Source: Alphaproteobacteria bacterium (lineage in GTDB: Bacteria; Pseudomonadota; Alphaproteobacteria; RF32; CAG-239). Taken from it: a stretch of 51,199 nucleotides of DNA. The stretch lies in assembly GCA_017546315.1 (NCBI GenBank), contig JAFYXH010000008.1, positions 1 through 51,199 on the forward strand. The letters are read 5' to 3'. The first letter of the stretch is position 1; every line of letters begins with the position of its first letter. The translations under genes and the position numbers were made by a program. Below, one piece after another: positions 9,139 through 17,137 of the stretch. The notes under the pieces are model-generated. The model made no database searches. It worked only from the letters and a program-made list of their open reading frames with translations, and was not told where the DNA came from.

Positions 9139-10455
9139 ATGCAGTGCATAAGTAGGGGACTTTGCATATGTGGGGTGATATTAGCTTTATCATCTTGCGC
9201 TCAAAACAAAAAATTACCTCAAGGAGAAAGGATTTCAATCCTCGAAGAAAGCTTTGATTTGACAGCATCAGCATCTTCAAGCATAGCTTCTCTTCCTCAA
9301 CCTTTTTCCAACCCATCATGGACACAAAATGGAATGGTTGCTTCGCATGTTGTTGGCAACTTAAAGGCTAATCCTACTTTAAATGAAATTTGGAGAGAAA
9401 ATTTCGGCGAAGGGATCAACAAGAGAGACATTTTACTATCTGCTCCTGTGGTGTTGGACAATCGCGTTTTTGTGATGGACGCCAAAGGAAAAGTTTCCGC
9501 TTTTAATCAAGATAATGGAACTCTTTTGTGGGAAAACATTTTAACTTCTAAATCTAGATCAACAACAGAAAGCAAAAGCAAAGCGTCTGGTTTAGCTGCT
9601 GATAATAGTCTTGTTTTTGCAACAACTGGTTTTGGTGGCGTTTTTGCAATGGATGCAATTACTGGAAAACCAAAATGGAGAAAAATATTAGAATCTCCAA
9701 TAAGAATTGCTCCCGTTGTTACTCCTGCTATGATTTTAGTGCAAACTGTAGATAATAAATTATATGCTCTTGATAAAATGACAGGTAATGAGTTGTGGCG
9801 TTTTGGTGTTGCTTTTGAAGATACCGTTATTGCAGGTGGAGCATCTCCCTCATTTGATGCCGAAAACAATATTGTTGTTGCAGGATTTTCAAACGGTGAA
9901 ATCGTTATTTTAAATGCAAATATTGGAACCCCTCTTTGGGCACATAGTTTAGTTTCTAATCAGAAAGTTAGCTCAGCAACAGAGATTAACACAATTTCTT
10001 CATATCCAATCGTTGAAGAAGGTAATATTTATGCTATTAGTAATAGCAATAAGATGCTTGCATTAGACATCAGAACCGGTGACGTTATATGGGAAAAAGA
10101 AATTGGTTCTATGCAAAATATGCTGCTTGCTGGAGATTATTTATTTGTTATATCTAACAGAAATATATTGTATGCTATAGATAAATACGAAGGGGATATT
10201 GTATGGTCTTTAGATATTAAAAATCATATCGCAGATAAAGATATTAAAGGCGAGATTTATAGCTCTCAACCTGTTATGATAAATGGTAATATCTTGCTTG
10301 CTTTTTCTAATGGACAAGTATTTAAAATCAATGCTTATAAAGGAAATCTTGTAGCTAAGATGGATTTAGGAGTTGATATTAGCAATGGATTAATTGTTGC
10401 TAAAGGAAATGTTGTTGGTATTTCCGATGATGCTGACGTAATTGTATTTGAATAG
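9139..10455 (+). CDS. bamB: Outer membrane assembly lipoprotein BamB
   Basis: The 438-residue protein has a lipoprotein signal with lipobox LSSC (lipidated Cys20). Repeated PQQ-like beta-propeller blades follow, with the signatures VSAFNQDNGTLLWE, VFAMDAITGKPKWR, LYALDKMTGNELWRF, LNANIGTPLWAH, ALDIRTGDVIWEKE and AIDKYEGDIVWSLD. BamB is the scaffold lipoprotein of the BAM complex, which inserts beta-barrel proteins such as the autotransporter later in this window. It lies between the YfgM-like gene and thyX, with eight bases to thyX. The N-terminus is Cys-rich (Cys3, 9, 11) before the lipobox, which is unusual but leaves the signal intact. Confidence 0.92.
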   Translation: MQCISRGLCICGVILALSSCAQNKKLPQGERISILEESFDLTASASSSIASLPQPFSNPSWTQNGMVASHVVGNLKANPTLNEIWRENFGEGINKRDILLSAPVVLDNRVFVMDAKGKVSAFNQDNGTLLWENILTSKSRSTTESKSKASGLAADNSLVFATTGFGGVFAMDAITGKPKWRKILESPIRIAPVVTPAMILVQTVDNKLYALDKMTGNELWRFGVAFEDTVIAGGASPSFDAENNIVVAGFSNGEIVILNANIGTPLWAHSLVSNQKVSSATEINTISSYPIVEEGNIYAISNSNKMLALDIRTGDVIWEKEIGSMQNMLLAGDYLFVISNRNILYAIDKYEGDIVWSLDIKNHIADKDIKGEIYSSQPVMINGNILLAFSNGQVFKINAYKGNLVAKMDLGVDISNGLIVAKGNVVGISDDADVIVFE

Positions 10456-10463
10456 AGGTAATT

Positions 10464-11393
10464 ATGGTTAAAATTGTTGAAATTGATACTGAAGTATATG
10501 AATTAAATAAACTTGAAGATATTCTTGTTCATATTGAACGTTGTGGTAGAACTTGCTATAAGTCAGAGAATTTAATTTCAACAGAAACCGCTGTTCCTTT
10601 TATATCTGGAATTTTAAAAAGTGGACACGAATCGGTAATTGAACATGCCAATGTTATTTTTAGCATGCCAAACACTGATAAAAACCAAAGAATTTTTAGA
10701 ATGAAAGATATTCGCGGCTTAAACGTTTCTTTAGAGTTTGATGCAGATAAAAAAGAAGAAGTAATTGTTGTTTCTGGTAATTTACGTGCGTTACGTGATT
10801 TGGCTAGAATTCATGATATACATGACTTTTTACTTTCTATTGGGAATCCGATTTTTTACGTTAAAAATGATGCTAACTATTCTTTGGACGGAGTTAAAGT
10901 TGAAAGCGTGCAAAAATCTAAATATTCAGATCTTCACAACTATTTAACTACTCATTCCACATGTGATGTTGGAGCATATAAAGATATTACTCGCCATAGA
11001 CTTGCATCTTTTTCTATTGAATCAACTCGTTATTGCAACTATTCTAAGGGTAAATTTGGTAGTGAATTGACTATGATTAAACCCTATAACATTGAAGAAA
11101 ATTCCCCCATGTACGATGAGTGGTTAAAAGGTATCGTTGCAATTGAAGAAGCTTATATGAAAATGGCTGAATTAGGAGCTAAAGGGGATCAGCTACGTAT
11201 GTTATTGCCTCACTCAACTAAAGCGGATATGATTATGACTGCAAATGTTTCAGAATGGAGACATATATGTAGCCTTCGTTGTCATACAGCGGCTCATCCT
11301 TCTGTTAGAGTGTTGATGTGTAAAATGCTTGATGTTTTTTATGAAATTTGGCCTTCTTCATTTAACGATTTACACGGCAAATATAGCGTTTAG
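10464..11393 (+). CDS. thyX: Flavin-dependent thymidylate synthase ThyX
   Basis: The 309-residue protein carries the ThyX signature as RHRLASFSIESTRY (from about residue 177) and the C-terminal HICSLRCHTAAHPSVR segment that contributes to the active site. ThyX makes dTMP from dUMP with FAD, NADPH and methylenetetrahydrofolate. It replaces ThyA in many AT-rich and host-associated bacteria. The ATG is eight bases after the bamB stop, so it is co-transcribed with the envelope genes. der begins 98 bases later with its own promoter. thyX between bamB and der is not the usual order and looks like an insertion in an otherwise conserved neighbourhood. Confidence 0.95.
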   Translation: MVKIVEIDTEVYELNKLEDILVHIERCGRTCYKSENLISTETAVPFISGILKSGHESVIEHANVIFSMPNTDKNQRIFRMKDIRGLNVSLEFDADKKEEVIVVSGNLRALRDLARIHDIHDFLLSIGNPIFYVKNDANYSLDGVKVESVQKSKYSDLHNYLTTHSTCDVGAYKDITRHRLASFSIESTRYCNYSKGKFGSELTMIKPYNIEENSPMYDEWLKGIVAIEEAYMKMAELGAKGDQLRMLLPHSTKADMIMTANVSEWRHICSLRCHTAAHPSVRVLMCKMLDVFYEIWPSSFNDLHGKYSV

Positions 11394-11423
11394 ACAAAAA
11401 ATAATATTTTTTGATTTTATAAC

Positions 11424-11452
11424 TTGAAAATTTTTATGTTTCATGTTAGCAT
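11424..11452 (+). promoter_or_regulatory. Extended -10 promoter of der
   Basis: TTGAAA (11424-11429) is followed after 17 bases by TAGCAT (11447-11452), with an upstream TG at 11444-11445 as in extended -10 promoters. The predicted start, near 11459, leaves about 33 bases of leader. Confidence 0.65.
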
Positions 11453-11491
11453 GGCTTTGTTTTAATTTTATTATAGCCATGAGGTTTAGTT

Positions 11492-12868
11492 ATGCCCTTA
11501 AAAGTTGCAATAGTTGGACGACCCAATGTTGGTAAATCTACTTTGTTTAATAGATTAGTTGGAAAGAAACTTGCTTTAGTGCATGATCTTCCAGGCGTTA
11601 CACGAGATAGAAAAGAAGCAAAAGCTAAGTTAAAAGACTTAGCTTTGACGATTATTGATACCGCAGGATACGAAGAAGCTACTCTTGGAAAAATGGAACA
11701 ACGTATGTGGTTGCAAACTCAAAAAGCAATTGAAGAAGCACAAGTTGTTTTATTTTTATTTGATGCAAGAGCTGGGATGCAAGCATATGATGAACACTTT
11801 GCTGATTTAGTAAGAAAAAGTAAAAAGCCTGTTATTTTATTAGCAAACAAATGCGAAGGAAAATCTCAAGAACAAAGTATTTTTGAAGCATTCAAACTTG
11901 GACTTGGTGAACCAATTATTTTTTCTGCTGAACATAGTATTGGTTTTGATGAGCTTTATATAGCATTAAAAGAAATTGAAGAACAATTGGATGAAACAAA
12001 TAATATTGAAAATAAACCATCTGAAATTGCGGAAGAACAAGAAACCGAAAGTTTAAATAAAAAACCTATACAAGTTGCTATTGTTGGAAGGCCAAATGTT
12101 GGAAAATCAACTTTAGTTAATGCTCTTTTAGGTGATGATAGGATGCTTACAGGTCCTGAGGCTGGACTTACTAGAGATGCGATTACTTCTCATCTTGAAT
12201 GGAAGGGGTGGAAAATAAACCTTGTTGATACAGCGGGCCTTAGAAAACAAGCTAAAGTTGTTGGTGCTATTGAAAAAATGTCTGTTGAAAGCACTTTATA
12301 TGCAACAAATATGGCTCAAGTTGTTATATTGGTTTTAGATGCAGATGCTATTCTTGATAAACAAGACCTCACTATTGCTAGAAAAGTTTTAGATGAGGGA
12401 CGTGCGTTAGTTATTGCCGTTAATAAATGGGATATAGCAGATAAACAAGAATCTTTACAACGATTGAATGACAAATTGGCTACATCTCTTACTCAAGCAG
12501 AAGGTGTTCCAACAGTTACCATTTCTGCATTAAAGAAAAAAGGTCTAGATAAGTTATTAAGTGCTGTAATTAAAGTTTATGAAAGATGGAACTTACGTAT
12601 TCCTACTGCTCCACTTAATAAATGGTTTAACGATGTACAAGAACAAAATCCTGCACCTCTTGGCAAGAATAAAAGACGTATCAAGCTTAAATATATCACT
12701 CAGGCTAAGACTAGACCTCCATCATTCTTTATTTTCTCTAGTAATCCTGAGGGGCTTCCTGATTCTTATTTACGCTACTTAACTAATCAATTGCGTGAGA
12801 CATTTAATTTAAGAGGTATTCCAATTAGAATAAATGTAAGAAAAAAAGATAACCCATTTGCTGAATAA
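11492..12868 (+). CDS. der: Ribosome assembly GTPase Der (EngA)
   Basis: The 458-residue protein has two tandem GTPase domains. Each has a P-loop GRPNVGKST, at about residues 9-17 and 199-207. Switch motifs are LPGVTRDRK with DTAGYEE in the first domain and GLTRDAI with DTAGLRK in the second. The base-specificity motif is a variant NKCE in the first domain and the normal NKWD in the second. A C-terminal KH-like domain (LRIPTAPLNKWFND, GIPIRINVRKKDNP) ends the protein. Der acts in 50S subunit maturation. It has its own promoter after thyX and a hairpin terminator behind it. The NKCE variant may loosen guanine selectivity in domain 1. Confidence 0.97.
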   Translation: MPLKVAIVGRPNVGKSTLFNRLVGKKLALVHDLPGVTRDRKEAKAKLKDLALTIIDTAGYEEATLGKMEQRMWLQTQKAIEEAQVVLFLFDARAGMQAYDEHFADLVRKSKKPVILLANKCEGKSQEQSIFEAFKLGLGEPIIFSAEHSIGFDELYIALKEIEEQLDETNNIENKPSEIAEEQETESLNKKPIQVAIVGRPNVGKSTLVNALLGDDRMLTGPEAGLTRDAITSHLEWKGWKINLVDTAGLRKQAKVVGAIEKMSVESTLYATNMAQVVILVLDADAILDKQDLTIARKVLDEGRALVIAVNKWDIADKQESLQRLNDKLATSLTQAEGVPTVTISALKKKGLDKLLSAVIKVYERWNLRIPTAPLNKWFNDVQEQNPAPLGKNKRRIKLKYITQAKTRPPSFFIFSSNPEGLPDSYLRYLTNQLRETFNLRGIPIRINVRKKDNPFAE

Positions 12869-12933
12869 AAAAAATCCCTGCAAAACAGACCAACATTTTA
12901 ACGTTTAATGTACTTGCTTGCAGGGATTTTTTA
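12867..12933. terminator. Bidirectional terminator between der and the tautomerase gene
   Basis: The perfect arms AATCCCTGCAA (12873-12883) and TTGCAGGGATT (12918-12928) are flanked by an A-run on the left and a T-run on the right, so either strand gives a stem followed by U residues. The 34-base loop contains a smaller ACATT/AATGT hairpin. It serves the two convergent genes. Confidence 0.85.
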
Positions 12934-12949
12934 TTGCTTAAAATAAAGA

Positions 12950-13291
12950 CTAACCAAATGTATGTCCACCTGATGCAACTTGAGAAGCTGGGGCATTATT
13001 TAGCGAAATACATATATTATTAAGATTTGTGATTTCTAATTTATCTGCTAAAAAATCTGTCAATCTATCAACTAGCTCATCTTTATTACCAAGACCTATT
13101 GATAACAATTCAACTAGAGCGCCTTTTTCTGAAGAACTACCTCCAAAAGCCATTGTTGGATTATATATAAAATTTACTGCAACATAGCTTATTGGCTTAT
13201 GTAGAACTTCTGCAACTAAGCTGGATGCTAGTTCTGCTATATTATCATTTTCTTTAGGTTTTGAATTTGTGTAAACTGTCAAAAATGGCAT
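12950..13291 (-). CDS. MIF-type tautomerase (macrophage migration inhibitory factor homologue)
   Basis: The 113-residue protein starts MPFLTVYTN, so Pro1 would be exposed after Met removal as the catalytic base of the tautomerase superfamily. The block NPTMAFGGSSSEKGALVELL followed by SIG matches the MIF consensus closely, and the Lys in HKPISYVAVNF matches the active-site Lys32 region. The thiol-oxidoreductase CxxC of mammalian MIF is absent (EKGAL at that place), and the C-terminus ends GGHTFG like MIF's NSTFA. Bacterial members tautomerise phenylpyruvate-like compounds in vitro. It starts 14 bases after the ABC exporter stop with a GGAG site, so the two are probably co-transcribed. A moonlighting host-directed role is speculative. 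Confidence 0.9.
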   Translation of the reverse strand: MPFLTVYTNSKPKENDNIAELASSLVAEVLHKPISYVAVNFIYNPTMAFGGSSSEKGALVELLSIGLGNKDELVDRLTDFLADKLEITNLNNICISLNNAPASQVASGGHTFG

Positions 13292-13305
13292 ATTAAATAT
13301 CTCCG

Positions 13306-15075
13306 TTAATGTAGTTGAGTATGATACAAAGAGGCATATATTCCGTCTTTTTTGTTAATCAATTCATCATGAGAACCAATCTCTGCAATTTTACCATAAT
13401 TTACTACAACAATTTTATCAGCATTTCTGACTGTTGATAAACGATGTGCAATAATAAATACAGTTCTATCTGTCATCAAGTTCTCAATTGCTTGTTGAAC
13501 AATCGCTTCTGATTTATTATCTAAAGCGGAAGTAGCCTCATCAAGGATTACTATTGGAGCATTTTTAATAAAGGCTCTAGCAATTGCTATACGTTGCTTT
13601 TGACCACCTGATAACAATACTCCACGCTCCCCTATTTCTGTATCTAAACCTTTATCTAGTGTAGATATAAATTCTTCCAAACAAGCATTTTTTATGGCTT
13701 TGTTTATTTCTTCTTCTGTAGCTTCTTGTTTGCCTAATATTATATTATCTCTAATGGTTCCACAAAATAGAAAATTATCTTGAAATACAATGGCTATATT
13801 TTCTCTTAAAGAATCTATATCCAAATTTTTTAGGTTTTTACCATCAATCTTTATAGAACCACCTGTGATATCATAAAAACGAGGAAGAAGGTTTACTAAT
13901 GTGGATTTACCGCCACCTGAATTACCTACAAACGCAATTGTCTCCCCTATTTTTATTTTTAGATTAACATTATCTAATACAGGTTTATCTTTAACATAAG
14001 AAAAACATACATCTTTATATTCAATACAATCTTTTGGCTTTTCCAATTTTATTGGATTTTCACAATTCTTAATTTCTGGGACAAGCTCCAATGCGGAAAA
14101 AACACGTTCCATAGCAAGAAAGGCCATTTGCACATTATTAAAGTTATTACCAATACTTTTAATAGGATTATATAACATAATTAAAGCAGCCAAAAATGAC
14201 ACAAAGCTACCTGCAGTTATTTGATGTGTTACAATAAGGTATGATCCCAACCATATAACTAATGCTATACCCAAAGATACAACAAAGTGCATAAGAGGAG
14301 AAATTATACCGGTTCTTTGTATCATTTTCATACCAATTTTGAATACATCATCTAATGTACGACAAAAGCGTGTATTTTGATATTCATACAAGTTATAAGA
14401 TGATATAATTCTATTTCCACTGTATGTTTCATTAAAGTGTGTCATCACTCTAGAACCAGAAAAAACAGTCTTATCCATCAAGCCTTTTATTCTTTTACGC
14501 ACTCTTGTTAATGGGAATAAAGCGCACAATAAAACTATTGTTGCAACAATTGCTAAAATCCATGAGTTATAAAATAAAACACCAATAAGTGAGAGTGATG
14601 AAAATAGACGTGTTGTAAATAATTTCATATTATTAAGCAAACCACTACAAGCGGTATCAACATCATTATTAAAACGGAAGATAACATCTCCTGATGTGTT
14701 TTTATCAAAATAAGATGCATTGTATCTCATTAATTTAGAAAACAACTTCTTTTTTACATCCATAGCAACCTTATGTCCTACCCATGTATTTAAGTATGTT
14801 GCAGCATACGTTAACAAGCTTTGGAAAGAGCTAAAAACAATAATCAATATAGGAATTAAAAAAGTTGAACTTCCTCCGGTTGACTTTTCAACCATTACGA
14901 CATCCATATATGGCTTTAAGGCCCATGCGATAACAGCATCCATAGATCCAATTGGAATTGTGATAAGAACAGCGGTTAAAGCCCTCCCCCAATAAGGTTT
15001 AATATAGGGGAAAATTTTGCGATAGTTAATAACAAAATTTAAACTTAATAATTTAGCTTTGAGTTTTTTAAACAT
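13306..15075 (-). CDS. MsbA-like ABC exporter (fused membrane and ATPase domains)
   Basis: The 589-residue half-transporter has six membrane helices in residues 1-320 and one nucleotide-binding domain. Walker A is GNSGGGKST (about 385-393), the signature LLSGGQKQR (about 488-496), Walker B VILDEATSALD (about 507) and the H-loop IIAHRLSTVR. The architecture and loops (FRFNNDVD in the membrane part) resemble MsbA and related lipid A or lipid exporters, which work as homodimers in the inner membrane. An AGGA site lies six bases before the ATG. It is followed at once by the tautomerase gene. The transported substrate cannot be read from sequence; lipid-linked glycans or lipid A are the best guess. 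Confidence 0.88.
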   Translation of the reverse strand: MFKKLKAKLLSLNFVINYRKIFPYIKPYWGRALTAVLITIPIGSMDAVIAWALKPYMDVVMVEKSTGGSSTFLIPILIIVFSSFQSLLTYAATYLNTWVGHKVAMDVKKKLFSKLMRYNASYFDKNTSGDVIFRFNNDVDTACSGLLNNMKLFTTRLFSSLSLIGVLFYNSWILAIVATIVLLCALFPLTRVRKRIKGLMDKTVFSGSRVMTHFNETYSGNRIISSYNLYEYQNTRFCRTLDDVFKIGMKMIQRTGIISPLMHFVVSLGIALVIWLGSYLIVTHQITAGSFVSFLAALIMLYNPIKSIGNNFNNVQMAFLAMERVFSALELVPEIKNCENPIKLEKPKDCIEYKDVCFSYVKDKPVLDNVNLKIKIGETIAFVGNSGGGKSTLVNLLPRFYDITGGSIKIDGKNLKNLDIDSLRENIAIVFQDNFLFCGTIRDNIILGKQEATEEEINKAIKNACLEEFISTLDKGLDTEIGERGVLLSGGQKQRIAIARAFIKNAPIVILDEATSALDNKSEAIVQQAIENLMTDRTVFIIAHRLSTVRNADKIVVVNYGKIAEIGSHDELINKKDGIYASLYHTQLH

Positions 15076-15185
15076 AGATTATCCTAAAAAAAATATTAAT
15101 TTTATACTTAATAAGATTATGCGTTTTATTATCAAAGTTTTTGAAAGATGTAAATAAAAAAAGATAAGATATCTAGAATATACAA

Positions 15186-15219
15186 TAAAAAAAGCCGCTT
15201 TCTTTTTACTGAAAACGGC
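15186..15219 (-). terminator. Terminator of the cold-shock gene
   Basis: Read on the minus strand, GCCGTTTTC and GAAAGCGGC form a nine-pair stem (one G-U) followed by seven T residues. It stands about 40 bases behind the csp stop. Confidence 0.85.
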
Positions 15220-15225
15220 ATTACA

Positions 15226-15255
15226 TAGTCCAGTAGTCCATAGTCCATTAGTCCA
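15226..15255. repeat. Four short tandem TAGTCCA repeats
   Basis: TAGTCCA occurs at 15226, 15234, 15241 and 15249, with steps of 8, 7 and 8 bases. The array lies between the csp stop codon and its terminator, so it is in the csp 3' untranslated region. Function unknown; slippage-prone repeat or RNA-binding site are possibilities. Confidence 0.8.
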
Positions 15256-15258
15256 TCA

Positions 15259-15462
15259 TTATAATATTTCAATAGCTCCAGCTGCAGTTCTTCCGCGATC
15301 GTCATATATTTCATAACTAACACGTTGTCCCTCGTATAGCTTTCTCAATCCTTTTTCTTCGAGTTTTGTTATATGAACAAAAACATCTTTACCACCACTT
15401 TCTGGCTGAATAAAACCATAGCCTTTACGCGAGTTAAACCACTTAACAGTTCCTGTTGTCAT
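15259..15462 (-). CDS. Cold-shock domain protein (CspA family)
   Basis: The 67-residue protein is a single cold-shock domain: [19 protein letters not shown] contains the RNP1-type motif KGYGFIQ, and DVFVHI is RNP2. Such proteins bind single-stranded RNA and melt structure, acting as RNA chaperones. The gene has an AAGGAG site, a clear promoter, a small hairpin at the predicted 5' end of the mRNA and its own terminator, so it is monocistronic. The leader of about 50 bases is much shorter than that of enterobacterial cspA. Whether it is cold-induced cannot be told. Confidence 0.95.
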   Translation of the reverse strand: MTTGTVKWFNSRKGYGFIQPESGGKDVFVHITKLEEKGLRKLYEGQRVSYEIYDDRGRTAAGAIEIL

Positions 15463-15498
15463 TTTATCTCCTTATTATAATAAAAGTTTCACTTCTCT

Positions 15499-15515
15499 GT
15501 TGAGATTACCTCAAC
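15499..15515 (-). promoter_or_regulatory. 5'-end hairpin in the csp leader
   Basis: GTTGAG (minus strand, 15515-15510) and CTCAAC (15504-15499) form a six-pair stem with a five-base loop, almost exactly at the predicted transcription start. Such 5' stems commonly protect an mRNA from 5'-dependent decay; that role is an inference. Confidence 0.5.
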
Positions 15516-15521
15516 GCCACG

Positions 15522-15549
15522 ACTATAATACTATTTATTTTATAGTCAA
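15522..15549 (-). promoter_or_regulatory. Promoter of the cold-shock gene
   Basis: On the minus strand TTGACT (15549-15544) and TATAGT (15527-15522) are separated by 16 bases. Predicted start is near 15515. Confidence 0.7.
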
Positions 15550-15564
15550 GAAATAAAATATAGG

Positions 15565-15936
15565 TTATAAGTTGTTTTTCAATGATATTTTTTGTATATT
15601 CTGCTTAATATATTCTTTAAATTCAGCATTTAATTCTTTACTCGTAGATTTTTCTTGTAAAATCTTTAGTATATCTTCTTGGTATTTATTTTTTTTAATT
15701 GCAATTTGGGTTAAATAATAAACTGTTGCTTCAAACAATTGCTTATCAAGGCTGTCTAAACCTGAAAGCATCGACAAATAAGGAGGTGTAAAACGTTTTT
15801 TTATTTCTGCATTATTTAAGGCATAGGAGGCTTTTTGAATTTTTTCAGCCTCACTTGGAGTAATATCCCTATCCTTTTGTCCTAACAAAAAGCTTTTTAA
15901 TATTTTTAACATAGATGAACTAACGCTTACAGACAT
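15565..15936 (-). CDS. Small helical protein of unknown function
   Basis: The 123-residue product is predicted almost wholly alpha-helical and has no signal peptide or membrane segment. Features are an early SSMLKILKSFLLGQKDRD helix, a middle PPYLSMLSGLDSLDKQLFEATVYYLTQIA segment and a Lys/Glu-rich tail. A GGAGGG ribosome binding site lies about nine bases before the ATG, which supports it being a real gene. It sits alone between the csp promoter and the tRNA-Gln promoter. I recognise no family. Confidence 0.55.
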   Translation of the reverse strand: MSVSVSSSMLKILKSFLLGQKDRDITPSEAEKIQKASYALNNAEIKKRFTPPYLSMLSGLDSLDKQLFEATVYYLTQIAIKKNKYQEDILKILQEKSTSKELNAEFKEYIKQNIQKISLKNNL

Positions 15937-16027
15937 TCTTTATCCCTCCAAAAATATACGTGTTTTAAGATAATTTAAGATTTAATGTTTTGCAAACACT
16001 TTTTAATTCTTTTTAATCTAAAAATTG

Positions 16028-16056
16028 TTGACACTTTTTAGATTGTATATTATTTA
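16028..16056 (+). promoter_or_regulatory. Promoter of tRNA-Gln
   Basis: A perfect TTGACA (16028-16033) is followed after 17 bases by TATTTA (16051-16056). The tRNA begins 18 bases further on. Confidence 0.6.
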
Positions 16057-16073
16057 TGTTTTCGTTTATTGAA

Positions 16074-16147
16074 TGCTTGATCGTCTAATGGTAGGACAGC
16101 GGACTCTGACTCCGTTAATCTTGGTTCGAATCCAGGTCAAGCAGCCA
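16074..16147 (+). tRNA. tRNA-Gln (anticodon CTG)
   Basis: The acceptor arm TGCTTGA (16074-16080) pairs with TCAAGCA (16137-16143), followed by G and an encoded CCA. The anticodon stem GCGGA/TCCGT encloses loop CTCTGAC with anticodon CTG, which reads CAG glutamine codons. The T arm contains GGTTCGAATCC. All canonical elements are present in 74 bases. Confidence 0.95.
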
Positions 16148-16154
16148 CTTTATG

Positions 16155-16179
16155 AAGCACCATGTGGTGCTTTTTTTTT
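16155..16179 (+). terminator. Terminator of tRNA-Gln
   Basis: AAGCACC and GGTGCTT form a seven-pair stem around ATGT, followed by a run of nine T residues, starting eight bases after the tRNA. Confidence 0.9.
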
Positions 16180-16225
16180 ATTTTCTCCCCCATATTAGCC
16201 TAAAGCTTTTCTCTTCTGATAAAAC

Positions 16226-16254
16226 TTGACAACTGAAATTGAAAAAAATATATT
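16226..16254 (+). promoter_or_regulatory. Strong promoter of the EF-Ts-like gene
   Basis: A consensus TTGACA (16226-16231), a 17-base spacer and TATATT (16249-16254) predict a start near 16261, about 26 bases before the ATG. Confidence 0.8.
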
Positions 16255-16286
16255 GTTTCAATATTATTTATTATTGTTAAACTTTT

Positions 16287-17105
16287 ATGATTAAATTTAT
16301 GGAATTAAAAGATTTAAGAAAGGAACTTAAGCTTCCTGTTAGTGTGTTAAAAAATACTATTGATCGTACTACAAATTCTCAAAAAAGTTGGGTGAATACG
16401 TTGGATACTTCTATTGAAGAGTATGCAAAAAAGTTGAAAAATAGAACTTTGAATTATCTAACTTTTGGAAGTTGCATTTCGGATAATGGTGTTTGTGTAA
16501 TTGGTTTTAATAGCGAAACTAATGGCAAGTTTGCGGCCTTAACATTAGCTAAAATGGCTGAAAAAATTGCTATTGAAGTGCTAAAAAATCAAAAACAAAT
16601 CAAGCCTATGGAATTACTCCAGACGTTTGCATACGTTCAAGATGATTTGATTGCGCAATTGGGTGAAAATATTTTGCTTTCTTATGTGTACTTAGATAGT
16701 AAAAATGGTATATCCCCTCTTAACACTTCCTATTATTCTCCGAATAATCACATTGGTTGTGTTGCAACTCTTGAAGGTGGGGACAACTTAGATGTATCTA
16801 AGATTGCAAAAATCGTAGCGCAAAATGCTGTTTGCTATTATGGAGATTTTTGGGAAACTTATAAGTCGATAAGAAAAATGTGTTCTGATATCACAGACGA
16901 AAATTTTAAGAAATATCTTCCTGATTTTGTTTCCTATCTTCTTAAACAACCGTTGTTTTTCTCTGATGAGGGAATTGCTTGCGACCTTTGGGGCAGAAAA
17001 AAATCTCAAATTTCCATCAAGGATTTTTTAGATCAAAAATCTGAGGCTCTTGGAACAAATAACAATTTAGTTTTACAAAATGTAAAAATTTGTTGTTCTT
17101 TGTAA
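16287..17105 (+). CDS. Degenerate elongation factor Ts-like protein
   Basis: The 272-residue protein follows the plan of EF-Ts (283 residues in E. coli). It has an N-terminal helical start (ELKDLRKELKLPVSVLKNTI, where EF-Ts has KELRE..GAGMMDCKKAL), then an AKKL...R segment and a strand ending GFNSETNGKFA at residues 73-83, aligned with the EF-Ts NxETDFVA motif. The C-terminal domain has HIGCVATLEGG (EF-Ts IGVLVALEG), VSKIAKIVAQNAV, and LLKQPLFFSDEG before KKSQISIKDFL (EF-Ts LLEQPFV...TVGEYL). The Asp-Phe pair that EF-Ts pushes into EF-Tu is replaced by Asn79-Gly80, so nucleotide exchange is doubtful. The start could also be the ATG at 16299. No ribosome binding site is visible. It is not beside rpsB and is probably a paralogue with a changed role. 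Confidence 0.6.
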   Translation: MIKFMELKDLRKELKLPVSVLKNTIDRTTNSQKSWVNTLDTSIEEYAKKLKNRTLNYLTFGSCISDNGVCVIGFNSETNGKFAALTLAKMAEKIAIEVLKNQKQIKPMELLQTFAYVQDDLIAQLGENILLSYVYLDSKNGISPLNTSYYSPNNHIGCVATLEGGDNLDVSKIAKIVAQNAVCYYGDFWETYKSIRKMCSDITDENFKKYLPDFVSYLLKQPLFFSDEGIACDLWGRKKSQISIKDFLDQKSEALGTNNNLVLQNVKICCSL

Positions 17106-17137
17106 TCTTTATCTAATACATAATAAATATTTGTGTT

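Noticed and set aside
11450..11481. Inverted repeat CATGGCT/AGCCATG in front of der, possibly masking the ribosome binding site
   Set aside because: The left arm lies within or before the predicted -10 box and transcription start, so it would not be in the mRNA.
15132..15323. 63-codon frame on the minus strand spanning the TAGTCCA repeats
   Set aside because: It runs out of frame over the end of the cold-shock gene and across its terminator, with no ribosome binding site of its own.
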